Shown here in pieces: positions 1 through 10,112 of a stretch of 64,000 bases of DNA (its first letter is position 1; every line of letters begins with the position of its first letter). A program made the position numbers and the translations under genes. Below the pieces are notes generated by a model. The model searched no databases. It was given only the letters and a program-made list of their open reading frames with translations, and was not told the DNA's origin. Origin of the DNA: Adiantum capillus-veneris (lineage: Eukaryota > Streptophyta > Polypodiopsida > Polypodiales > Pteridaceae); the NCBI GenBank assembly GCA_014529385.2, contig CM043969.1, forward strand, positions 76,304,676-76,368,675, read 5' to 3'.

Positions 1-1760
1 CCAAGGGTCAAAGATATCAACCAAGTGGCCACATATTGCTCTTAGAAACATGAGAGGCTATCTTGGACTCTTGTGCAACTCACCATGCCATGTGCCTTCA
101 CATGCTAACTCTTGACTAGGAATGCTAATTGTAGAAGAGATGGTTCACACACCAGTTGTCGGTTCAAGCCAAAAGCCACAATCCCCAACACACCATGTGT
201 CAGGCTGTTAATGCCAAGAACCTTATTCAAGGGATTTAAGAATTGAATCCATAATCGCTCTTGCTTTGCATTGTCAGGCTATTAAGGCCACCACGAACAA
301 GATGCCATGTCCGTAACTTGTGAGAAATCCATGATTGTTTCAAGCAGACTGGGAGGCAATAAAGGAGATCATTACACAAGTCAAGATGGTGCAATCCATC
401 TACAAGGTGCTTTCAAGTGGCGGACACTCCACAAGTGCTCCATCACTACAAGCAAGTACAAATTGGAGTCTAGCATTCCTAGGTTTTGGCTCAAACAAAC
501 CTCAAGTAGCACAAGGTCAGTATGGAAATGAAGGCATGCCCGAGGAAGATTCAATAATGCATTCACATGGATAACCCTCTAGGAAGGGGGGGAGCAAAAC
601 CCATAGCCCTCACTCAACAACTTCTTCACATGTCATCTACTATACCCAAGGAAGAAGAGCAAAGAGAAACACAAATAGAATGGGCAAATGAGTAGAGACT
701 AGGATGTAAGGACTGTGGATGGAAACATCTTTTCAAGAATTTTCTAATTCTTACATGAGGTGTGATGGAGTCTTTTGCTAGATTAGACTCACAATCTTGG
801 AAGAAGCATGAATATGAAGTTCTACAAGATCGCGGCCATCATACATCATCGCACAACGGTTTTCAAGGAGGACATATATATATGAGAAGATTCTAAAATG
901 TGCACACTATGACATGACATTTTTGTTTTTGAAATGTGCACTTAGTAGGTCAAACAATGAAGGGAAATGTGAACAATGTGGAATAAAATAGGTATTCATG
1001 GAATGTCCCAAGGTCAAGGTTGAAGTAGCTTGCGGACTTTATAGTCCATAGTCAACAACTTCATCAAGTGGCAAAGGATCCTTAAATGTTGAGGCTCACA
1101 AATATAAAGGAGGAGTTCGTATCAACAAACTTGGAACCCAAATGTTCACATTCAACATGATTTGAGGATGGCTTTAGTAAATGAAGCACAATCTAAGAAG
1201 ATCATGGCTATGTATATCAATCATCCTCACTTGCCTTGAGATGTTTATATGAGAAGTGACACCAACAACTCTCATGAGATTTTACTTTGCAAGAAAAGCT
1301 TCATACAAAAGTGTAGCTTCAATTTGACCAAGATCTAGGGTACGAACGAGTTGTAATAAGTGATGAGCAAGGCAACATTTATAAAGAGGTCCTTCCACCA
1401 CCAAGGAAAGAAGTAAAATCGATACCTCCATTTATAGTTTCCACATTGAGAGAGATGCCTATATACACAAGAACATTGGTTTCAAAAGAGACTTCAACAC
1501 ACTTCTCTACATCCTTTGTTAGCATCGTGGAAAAAGCTCATCCTCTTTTGCAAAGCTTATGGGCATTCCAAAGGTACCAAGAAAATATCCTATCTATCAG
1601 CCAAAGTACCCATCTTTCAAGGTAGTGGAGTGTAGGAAGAGGAACCAAGCTTGGATCCCTTGGAAGATATTCAAGTTGTAGTTCCAATTTGGGTACCACC
1701 ATGTCAACCATAATGCTATGTTATTCACTCATGTTTCGTAGATCTTATGATCATTTTAGA
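1..1760. other. Intergenic sequence, no gene recognised
   Basis: No reading frame longer than about 80 codons is present and none of the short translations resembles a family I know. The sequence is not low-complexity. It may be old transposon sequence, but nothing I can see proves that. Confidence 0.5.
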
Positions 1761-1766
1761 TAATAA

Positions 1767-1795
1767 AGAAGAAGAAGAAGAAGAAGAAGAAGAAG
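1767..1795. repeat. (GAA)n microsatellite
   Basis: About nine uninterrupted GAA/AAG triplets, lying about 180 bp upstream of the LTR element that begins at 1973. Confidence 0.9.
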
Positions 1796-1972
1796 CTTTT
1801 AGCCTCCATCTTGATGTGGTTGTGTGCATGTGTGCTTGCAAGAACTCAAGCTCTCTCCTTCTCTATCTTTTCACATAGTATTGAAACCTAGTTGTGGCTA
1901 AGAAGCTATGCGGCATAAAAAGTGGTTGAGGGTTTCTCCATTCTCCTCCTCATGTTTTGGTACTACACCCAC

Positions 1973-2118
1973 TGTTGGGTTTCCAAACCCGTGGGAAACT
2001 CCCCTTAGGGCATGCAAGCAGGCTCAATTAAACGTGGAGTTTGCTTGGTTAAAAACTTTTTATAGATGTAGGTTTTTTACAAAGGACATACAATACGTGT
2101 TGCTTTTACTTGGTGTAT

Positions 2119-2184
<66 letters not shown>

Positions 2185-2276
2185 TCGTTCATCATCTCTG
2201 TTTTTCTCCACGCCTTCACCTCGCCATGGCTCTTCCTCACCGCTGACATCCTCCATAGGCCCCGCCGCGCCCAACA
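1973..2276 (+). repeat. 5' LTR of the small retrotransposon
   Basis: 304 bp, starting TGTTGGG and ending CCCAACA. It contains a (TC)n tract of about 56 bp where the 3' LTR has only a short interrupted one. Outside the microsatellite it aligns along its whole length with 3572-3837. Confidence 0.85.
2122..2177. repeat. (TC)n microsatellite inside the 5' LTR
   Basis: About 28 uninterrupted TC units. The matching place in the 3' LTR (about 3722-3738) has only around five to six units with interruptions, so the tract expanded or contracted after insertion. Confidence 0.95.
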
Positions 2277-2277
2277 C

Positions 2278-2289
2278 TGGTATCAAAGC
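2278..2289 (+). promoter_or_regulatory. Primer-binding site (initiator Met-tRNA type)
   Basis: TGGTATCAAAGC begins one base after the 5' LTR end. It differs at one position from TGGTATCAGAGC, the common plant initiator-Met-tRNA primer-binding site, where minus-strand DNA synthesis would start. Confidence 0.8.
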
Positions 2290-3560
2290 CTCTATGCATT
2301 GCTGGGACAACCTCTCAAGATGCTGTGGGCAAGGGTATCCACAGGCGGACGCTGCAGGCAGACAGGCCAAGGGCATTCTAAAACGGTGTCAAGAGCAGAG
2401 GTGGTAGCTCCCTTAGGCAAGTGAAACCCACGCGGTGAAGAGGTGACACCTCTTGAAATGTTGTTGTCTACAGAGCAAGGCAATGAGCAATCGGAGAGCA
2501 TCTCAAAACGTCGCCGTTTGTGGCGCATGCAAACTCATCAAGCGACAGAGCCAAAAGGAGAATTTTTCCCTGCACCTGTGTTTTCAAAACGCTACCAGTG
2601 GTCAAGCCTTAGTTGGTATAATAAGACTGCAACCTTGTTTAGCCTCTCAAAATACTAGGGAGGAGTCCTGCGTGTGGTTGATTTGAAGCACACGGTGTGG
2701 TTTTAGTGTGCAACATCTTCAAAGGGAGCATACTTGAAGATTTAAGGATATTTTTTTTGAGAGTTTTTGGGTAAGTTCGCGATGTATATCCAGCGAGATA
2801 CTACCGCATTGGGAAGCTACGAGGTTTTTGGATTTGTGCAATACTTAGATCCTCTTGGTGCTACTATTATTTGCCAAAGACTCGGTACATTACCACAGAG
2901 TTTGTACAGGTTTCTTTTTCTTCTCTTGGATATGTATGCCAAATATGTCAGATTACTGGCTCAAATATACCCAGCAATGAGGCAAGTGATTCAGAATATG
3001 AGAAGTACTTAACCACAGAGTTTTACAAGCTTCACATACTCAAGATTAGCTCGATGGATATTGATCAAATAGTGATTTTTCAACTGTTTTGCTTCGAGAA
3101 TGTGGTAGTGGACTGTGCAAATTGCTTTTATTAGCAGTCAAGTGTCATAGAAGTTTTTTTGTCTTTTGTCAACAAAATTATCTTTTTCAATCAAAGCCTT
3201 TTTACCTTATCTATTGTCAGTCATGCCATGATAAAAATCTGTACGGGTTAGACACTGCCACACATACATAAGTGGTAAGACCTCCCAAAAACATTTGTTC
3301 TGATCCCATTTTTGTTATGCTTCTCATGAGGTTATTAGGTACACCTTAAACCCAAGGTTTGGTAGTGAACCAAAAACTCCATTTGTTAGTAGCTAATTTT
3401 TTTAACCTACACCCTATCTGTTCAAGGGGGGGGCTCATTATCATAGCACCCAAGTTATGGATACACAAAAATCCTTGGTTGTGAGAGAACCTAAAACTCA
3501 CGGTTGACGAGTATACCAAAAACCCACGATATCACGAGTGTGATATATCTAGTTCGGGCT
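2290..3560 (+). other. Internal region of the small retrotransposon
   Basis: Short open frames only (up to about 100 codons). None shows a zinc knuckle, protease, integrase or RT motif. It is best read as the non-coding interior of a non-autonomous element. Confidence 0.6.
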
Positions 3561-3570
3561 TGAGGGGGGA
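3561..3570 (+). promoter_or_regulatory. Polypurine tract
   Basis: TGAGGGGGGA lies directly before the 3' LTR, where plus-strand DNA synthesis would be primed. Confidence 0.75.
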
Positions 3571-3571
3571 T

Positions 3572-3837
3572 TATTGGGTTTCCAAGCCCGTGGGAAACTC
3601 CCCTTATGGCATGCAAGCAAGCTTAGTTAAAAGTGGAGTTTGCATGGTTAAAAACTTTTTATAGCTGTAAGGTTTTTTACAAAGGACATACAATACGTGT
3701 TGTATTTACTTGGTGTATCGACTCTACCTCTCTCTCTGCTATTCGTTCATCATCTCTGCTTTTCTGCACGCCTTCACCTCGCCATGGCTCTTCCTCATCA
3801 CCGTTGACATCCTCCATAGGCCCCGCTGCACCCAACA
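3572..3837 (+). repeat. 3' LTR of the small retrotransposon
   Basis: 266 bp, starting TATTGGG (one change from TGTTGGG) and ending CCCAACA. It matches the 5' LTR with scattered substitutions and a shorter TC tract. Confidence 0.85.
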
Positions 3838-4189
3838 CCCCCCTGGGAACATTGGGGAGGCATTGTTAACAATCCTTGATCTTGGTGATTAACGTGGTTG
3901 ATGATGTGGTTGGGATTTTTTGTCCTTTGGACTACAAATTTCAATTTTGGGAATGTTTTGGCCACTTTTTTTGGAGGAAGGGTGTTTTCGTTTATACGAA
4001 CACTACAATTTTGGTTTTTGCAAATTGCCGGTTTGGTGTTGCAAGAAGAGTGGTTGATGCTACAATTTTCATAGCTATTTTATAGTATTGTGAACCATTG
4101 TATTGGTGTATGTACATATAGTGTGACCACAAGTTGTGACAAGTACATAATATATTTCTAGATTTTTGTAGACATGTCAAGAAATGATG

Positions 4190-4593
4190 GAATCAATGCC
4201 ATTGTCAAGGAGAAGATGCATTGATGTTGCTTGAGGAGAATCCTACTCATCAACATGTGAAGGTCTTTAAAGATTGGAATGAGGGAGCCCCAAAAGTCAT
4301 GTACCGGATATCCATCACTATGTAAGATATCATGATTGGGCATATACAAGATGCCAATTCCCCTTGGAGGTATGAAAAAATGTGGTCTCATCATATGTGA
4401 CCAACAATAAAGCAAGGAAGTTGCACTTGAAGATAAAGCTCAACACTTTGTCAAAAAAGTATATGTCAATGAGTGATTATGTTTTGAAATCAAAGACATA
4501 CATGAATCTCTTGAATCAATTTGGAGTCATGGTTGATGACAAGGACAAGGTGGAAGCTTCTTGTAACCTGGTCTATGTCTTGCATTTACTTTG
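4190..4593 (+). pseudogene. Decayed Ty1/copia gag fragment
   Basis: Conceptual translation in two frames resembles the central part of plant copia Gag (UBN2/retrotran_gag type). Gag coats the RNA genome in virus-like particles. The visible signatures are KVFKDWNEGAPKVMYRIS, then IGHIQDAN, then KARKLHLKIKLNTLSKK and YMSMSDYVLKSKTYMNLL, in family order. The longest intact piece is 4382-4594 (70 codons). The upstream part is shifted in frame and contains stops. No zinc knuckle follows and no LTR or PBS could be tied to it. It lies downstream of the small LTR element, but nothing shows the two belong together. The family call rests on motif resemblance. Confidence 0.6.
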
Positions 4594-4766
4594 AATTCAT
4601 ATATTTTCCTAAGATGAATTTTGAAGTCTGGTAGGAAAGACTATATCATGTAGCATATCTATGGAAAGATCTTGTCGTGCTAGGTATGGAGATATGAAGG
4701 ATTAGGAAAAGTAGAACTCATGATTAGCATGACCATAAGCTTGCACGCACATGCGCGCGTGCGCGT

Positions 4767-4768
<2 letters not shown>

Positions 4769-4801
<33 letters not shown>
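4769..4801. repeat. (CA)n microsatellite
   Basis: About 16 CA units following a GC-alternating stretch (GCGCGCGTGCGCG), an alternating purine-pyrimidine run. Confidence 0.9.
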
Positions 4802-4804
<3 letters not shown>

Positions 4805-5670
4805 TGAAAGCAAAACGTGATTATTAAACTAAGAATAAGAGAGTACAAAGGTGCATTTTTTATAGCCAAAATCTAGGCATGTTATAAGGGTTGTACCTTG
4901 TTGTATATACACACACTAAAGGCCAAATGCATGTGCCAAAGCATCTCTAGGAGGGATCGACCTTGGGGTTGATTTTGGACCTCATATCATGTAATGAAAT
5001 CTTAACTAAAACCCATAACCTTCTTCATTAAGTAGCCTTTAAGCTTAGTTTTCCATCTCCATTAAGTTTCTCAATGCCCTTCTCTCACATAGTGCCATAC
5101 AAGGGTCTTAATCAAGGAGACTCTCCTTTCATCACTGTTTGGCCTCTTTACAAAAGCAAAAGAAAAACATATTCCTAAAAAAAGAATATCAAAGGATATA
5201 TTTTAGGTTGTGCCTACTAGAAGCAAAGATGTTGAAATTAAATCAAATGTAGGAATAGAGAGAGAGGAGTTTTCCCTTTGATCTTGAGATCGGTTGAATT
5301 CTCCTTCATAGTTTTAATCTTCAAAAGCTATGGTCCCAAACAAAAATCTGCCTTTGTGTAATGGTCTTGTATTGAACGTATATAAGTTTTTTGTTGCCAA
5401 AGTGGGAACTTTCCCATTTTTAGAAAAGTGCCACAATTTGGTGTGAAGTAAGGTAATGGCACTAAAGTTAAGCCTTTTGAGAATAGGCCTACAAGAAGCG
5501 AGCAAGAAACCTAGGTCCCTTCTCAGACCCAAACAAAGTATAAAATGGTTCGAAGAAACTCATCGCTTCTGGGCACTTTTTAAAAAGGGTGTGGAGCCAC
5601 CCGCCACAAACCATATGCTCAATTTGGCCGCAACTTTGATGTCCACCCGAGAGCCACATCCAAAGTATAG
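4802..5670. other. Intergenic sequence, no gene recognised
   Basis: Overlapping short frames on both strands at 5314-5725 reach at most 89 codons and do not resemble a known family. Confidence 0.5.
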
Positions 5671-5740
5671 TCAAGGCTTGAGCCTACGATCTCCAAAGTT
5701 AGACACCCTATATCAAATGTGCTAACCACATAGCCCTTGT
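5671..5740 (-). mobile_element. tRNA-like sequence, probable SINE head
   Basis: Read on the minus strand, GGGCTATGTGGTTAGCAC resembles the tRNA 5' end and internal promoter box A. About 35 bases later GTAGGCTCAAGCC resembles box B (consensus GGTTCRANYCC). The spacing is right for RNA polymerase III promoters, but the stems cannot form a normal cloverleaf, so this is not a working tRNA gene. A tRNA-derived SINE head is the best reading. I cannot fix its tail. Confidence 0.45.
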
Positions 5741-6037
5741 GACTTCCACAAGGGAGTAGCCCAAAACAAAAAAAATACTTTCTGCTCATCTTTACAATGT
5801 AGCTAAGCTCGAATGTTATGCTTAGGGCCTCTATTTAGAGCTGATGACAAAAAGATTTCACACACACCAATAATGTACCAATCTGATCTTTGCAATCAAA
5901 GTAAATTGTGGATCCAAGAAGGAGAGAAAACACACAAATTCAATGTAAAGATGAATTTAAGAGGTCCACTTGCTCAAAAGACTTAATCCAACGACATGCC
6001 TAATTAGTTGATTGATCATTGATGAATCCATCAATGC

Positions 6038-6040
<3 letters not shown>

Positions 6041-6081
<41 letters not shown>
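6041..6081. repeat. (GA)n microsatellite
   Basis: About 20 uninterrupted GA units. Confidence 0.95.
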
Positions 6082-6085
<4 letters not shown>

Positions 6086-6391
6086 AGCACATGGTGCTTA
6101 ATAATGCAAGAGATGCAAAAAACATGCAAGGTAATATGCCTAGGCTTTCTCTTAATCAATGTCCAATTAACCAAGATGATTAGTGGCACTAGGAATTAGA
6201 ACTATATATAAACAACCTTGGCTAATCCCCCCATTGATTAGAGAAAAGATGATTAGTAGTAATTATTTAAGAGAACTAAATACTTTTCAAGCTATGATAC
6301 CACTTGATGGCTATGGTGGGAAGACAAAAGTGGAATTCATCATTGAAGCATATTGGAGATTAGAGACTTATATACACTAAATTTGCACATG

Positions 6392-6393
<2 letters not shown>

Positions 6394-6452
<59 letters not shown>
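6394..6452. repeat. Compound (CA)n(GA)n microsatellite
   Basis: About 17 CA units pass directly into about 12 GA units. Confidence 0.95.
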
Positions 6453-7098
6453 ACACAAATTAAATCTTGATTGTTGAATTAGATAAAACTCTACATGATA
6501 GCACCTTTAAGTATGGCTAGAGAAGGTAGTACCAATGTGTAGTACAAGTGCATATGGGTCTACAAATTTGCCCAAGTCAGCCCCAAGAATGTAGGGTCAA
6601 CCTTAAAAAAAGTGGGGACTGAATTTGGGCTCTCATACACTTCAAACATCCTCTAGTACACCTAGGACTAGGCACAAGACCCCATGCTGACTGGGTTCCA
6701 AGTAGTCTAGAAGCGGTACACACCAAGAACAATACAACATAAGCCTACATAACCTAAGAAAGAGCTTTACTAATCACAACATTTAATTCTAGAGAGGGAT
6801 AGAGTTGATGTAAAGGGTAGCTTTATTAACCATCATAATTATGTACATATTATTCTCTTAAGTAAGAGCTAAGAGAAACCATTTAGTGATATATGGGATG
6901 ACATCTTCATAAGATGCCTATATATCCTCCTCATAGGTTGATATACTCTTTCCACATCACACACATACATCATGATTTTCACATGGCCCTATCTACATGG
7001 TTTGAAATATCAAAAACACTAGGTGGAGTCATTTCACACTAGGTGCAGCAAAGCCCATACCCAAAAACCCTCCCCTTGTGGGTTTTGGTGCACTAACA
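6453..7098. other. Intergenic sequence, no gene recognised
   Basis: No frame longer than about 60 codons and no motif recognised. Confidence 0.5.
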
Positions 7099-7242
7099 CA
7101 ATACATCCTCCCCTCAAAACACACAAAGGGTGAGGTACACAATTGTTCCTTGATATAAAGGTTGTAAATACAATACATCCTCCCCTCAAAACACACAAAG
7201 GGTGAGGTAGACAATTGTTTCTGTATATAAAGGCTGTAAACA
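7099..7242. repeat. Tandem repeat, 72-bp unit x 2
   Basis: The block beginning CAATACATCCTCCCCTC and running through AGGGTGAGGTA to the ACAATTGTT segment occurs at 7099 and again at 7171. A partial third start (CACAATTGATCC) follows. Confidence 0.85.
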
Positions 7243-7414
7243 CACAATTGATCCTTCCCTTAAATACAACTAGGTCGAGGGACATAATCCTCCCCTACAT
7301 ACTAAGGGTGGTTACACATGATAATTGTTTACAATACATCACTATCATAAACTAGGTCCACATGGTTTTCTTCGAGTATAATATTTAACATCTAGGTTGA
7401 GTTTGGATTTTCCT

Positions 7415-7660
7415 TTGTCTTTGTACAGTTTCTTGTAAATTGCAAATATTACATGCCATGGTTTGTCTTTGAGCCTACAAAAACGTGTTGCATCGTTATT
7501 TTTACCGTAGATTTTGCATGGATTTACACATAGGAACCTTTGAAAAGTTCCTTGTGAATTGCAAATATTGTATGCTATGGTCACTTTTGAGCCTACAAAA
7601 TTGTGTTGCATGGTTATTATTACCATAGATTTTGCATGGATTTACACATAGAAACCTTTG
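7415..7660. repeat. Tandem repeat, about 119-bp unit x 2
   Basis: TTGTAAATTGCAAATATT at 7433 recurs as TTGTGAATTGCAAATATT at 7552. GATTTTGCATGGATTTACAC at 7510 recurs at 7628. The copies differ by substitutions and small indels. Confidence 0.85.
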
Positions 7661-8964
7661 TAGAGATACATTATTTCATTCTGTGCACGATCTGATTAGA
7701 TTTGTTGGAAATGGGGTTGACGGTTTATTGGGGTATTGTTCAAAACTTTGTCACCACAAAACTACCATATCTAATATTTTTTTTCTAAAAGATGCACTCA
7801 GTCTGAATAAATCGCAAATCAAAGAACTTGAACAAAAACGAGCATCATTCACAAAGTTAAATGAGAATTTAAAGATCTAGACAAAACACCCATTGGATTG
7901 AGAGCAAAAGTAAGAAAAATGAAAGATACTCACACTTTAATAGAGGGTTGTGGATAAAAGAAAAAAAAGATTGAAACTAACTAGAGATCATGTAGCTATG
8001 ATTTTAGATTTAAAATATCTAATTTTCATGAAAGAGTGACATTCATACATGACATAATGATTTCATCAAACATAAGTCTTCTCAACTACTAGGAAATGAA
8101 AACCTTAAAAAAATATTCTTCAATATTTGTTGAAAGAGATGAAAGTTTTGGTTCATCCGTCACAAAAGAAAGAGGCATGTGATACAATTGGAGTCAACAA
8201 AAGGGGATATAGAGCCATCTCCACCATTTGGTTTCAAGTTTCAAAATATTACAAAATTAAAAGCATATGGGTTGCTTAGGGCTCCCGATTTAGGAAAAGT
8301 AAGGGTTTGTTGAATGAAGAAATGCCAAAACATTTTGGAGAATATTACCACATTCAAGGAACAATGCCATATGAAAAATAAAAAATTTCTTATGAAAACA
8401 ATGCTTTCCAAAAATATATGGATGGTTATCAAAAGTCAAAATTATATGGTCCGATATTATGGAATAGATGAAACTGAGTGTGAACTGAAACTTAAATTTG
8501 TAATGAAGCTTAATGAGACTCAAATTCAAAAAGGCCAAAAAGTGGAAAGAATCAATATTTCATTGATGATTAGTGGCTTGTATTTCTAGCCAAGGTAAAA
8601 GAGATACCGAAACTCACAAAATGCAATAAAACATGGAGTTATGGTGGATTGCATATGGTCAAGTACCAATAGAAAATCATGACACATTGAAGTGGCTTTT
8701 CCCACATATAATATTCCAAATGTTATTAAATGCTAGAATGTGAGTGAACTTCTCCATGTTGATTCTATTGGTGTCTTCATAATTGAATGGCACTTGAGGG
8801 TTGACTTGAAATCCTTGAAATGAATGTTTGGTACATGTGGAGGTGTCGATACAAAACCCTTGTCTCTATTGTATGGCAAGCATGGGAACAAGAGAATGGA
8901 TTGTTGAAAGCGAAGTTGGGAAACCACCCTCTAGGAAAACTATTAATTTATCTGATTACTCTTC

Positions 8965-9291
8965 TTGTCTAATGATTTGGGATCATATTCTTCCAATACA
9001 ACTTCAAAATACGACATTGCATGTAGAGATCAAAATTTTAGAAAACTTTTGAATCACTTAAATTTGGATTATTTACACTCAATAAGACCAACCAAACTTG
9101 TAACTGAATGCATAGAAAAATGTGCACCTTTTCTATCACGGATGGAATTTCATGGTGGACATACACAATTGAAAAAGGATCCAAAACTTTCTAAAGGAAC
9201 TGGAAACGTTCTCCAAGATGTTTCAGTGGGAGAAGCAAAAGCTATAAGATTTCTAAGAAACCATGATAGCAATCAAGTATATGCAATGTGA
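8965..9291 (+). pseudogene. Unidentified coding-like fragment
   Basis: A 108-codon frame with ordinary protein-like composition; it includes HLNLDYLHSIRPTKLVTECI and GKATRFLRN-like charged stretches. I do not recognise it. Further short same-strand frames at 8314-8589 and 9595-9804 may be parts of the same decayed gene, but no splice model or family supports joining them. It could equally be a chance frame. Confidence 0.2.
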
Positions 9292-9804
9292 AACTGATGG
9301 ATGCAGTTGTGTCTTATCACAAGTGTAAAGAATAGACAAGTTGTAGGCAAAAACATTATGGCAGTATGGAAGAGGCTTGATAAATTCTTGCAAATTTTGA
9401 GACAGCAAGTAAGTACAGACACTTATGCATAAGACTTCAAGAAGGCAAGTAAGCTTTTAATATCAACAATTACAAATGCATAAGGGGAAAAATATTACGT
9501 GGCAAGATTTGAAAAGTACTTATTAGTTGAACTTTTTTCTAGATTTTTCAACTCTTCAACAAACAAATTTTTGATTTTGTAGCATATTCTCTACTTGCAT
9601 GGTCCCTATTTTGCAAAAGAAGGCCCATTTTCATGTACTTCATTCTTCATATTTACAAGAAAGGGAGGTGGACAAACAAAAGGCAATACCCTCAAAGAAT
9701 TATTTAAGTGGTTTTATAGAAGGAAACTTCAAAGGATGAAGAGAGCTAATACTCCACAACCAAATGCTTCAAATAGCCAAACACTTTTAGAAGAGGGACC
9801 TTGA

Positions 9805-10044
9805 AATTAACTAACATTGGACATAACATAAGATGAGATCTCCCACCAAAAGAGGGAAGATAATGTACTTATTTCTCTTGTAATGGAGCATCAATTTTTT
9901 AGTCGCTCTACATTATGTCCTTTTGGAATGTCTCCTCTATATGTAAGGAATTTTGTTCTAATGTACCCACCAAGATGCTTAACAACCTTCTCCTTGGCTG
10001 CAATTGCATGGTTAGAATAACAAAAAAAGTATCATGAGTCTAGA
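9805..10044. other. Non-coding sequence
   Basis: AT-rich, with no frame or motif recognised. Confidence 0.4.
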
Positions 10045-10112
10045 GGCACTAAAACCAGAGCATAACCAAAAATTTTAAGGCACTAAAACCAAGAGCATAA
10101 CCAAAAATTCTA
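10045..10112. repeat. Tandem repeat, 34-bp unit x 2
   Basis: GGCACTAAAACC...CATAACCAAAAATT begins at 10045 and again at 10079 with a small difference (CAGAG versus CAAGAG). Confidence 0.85.

Larger units (their letters stand above)
1973..3837 (+). mobile_element. Small non-autonomous LTR retrotransposon (TRIM/LARD-like)
   Basis: Two direct repeats (1973-2276 and 3572-3837) bracket about 1.3 kb with no recognisable gag or pol frame. The 5' copy has the perfect inverted ends TGTTGGG...CCCAACA. One base inside it lies a Met-tRNA-like primer-binding site. The 3' copy is preceded by the purine tract TGAGGGGGGA. These are the hallmarks of an LTR retrotransposon that would need enzymes supplied in trans. 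Flanking pentamers are CCCAC on the left and CCCCT on the right, so no exact target-site duplication survives. At about 1.87 kb it is longer than typical TRIMs and could be an internally deleted larger element. Confidence 0.8.

Noticed and set aside
5671-5740. A functional tRNA gene
   Set aside because: Boxes A and B are recognisable but the acceptor and anticodon stems do not pair, so a SINE head or pseudo-tRNA is more likely.
7029-7285. Minus-strand frames with a repeated Cys-Val-Leu-Arg-Gly-Gly peptide
   Set aside because: They arise from the two-copy 72-bp tandem repeat and show no other coding evidence.
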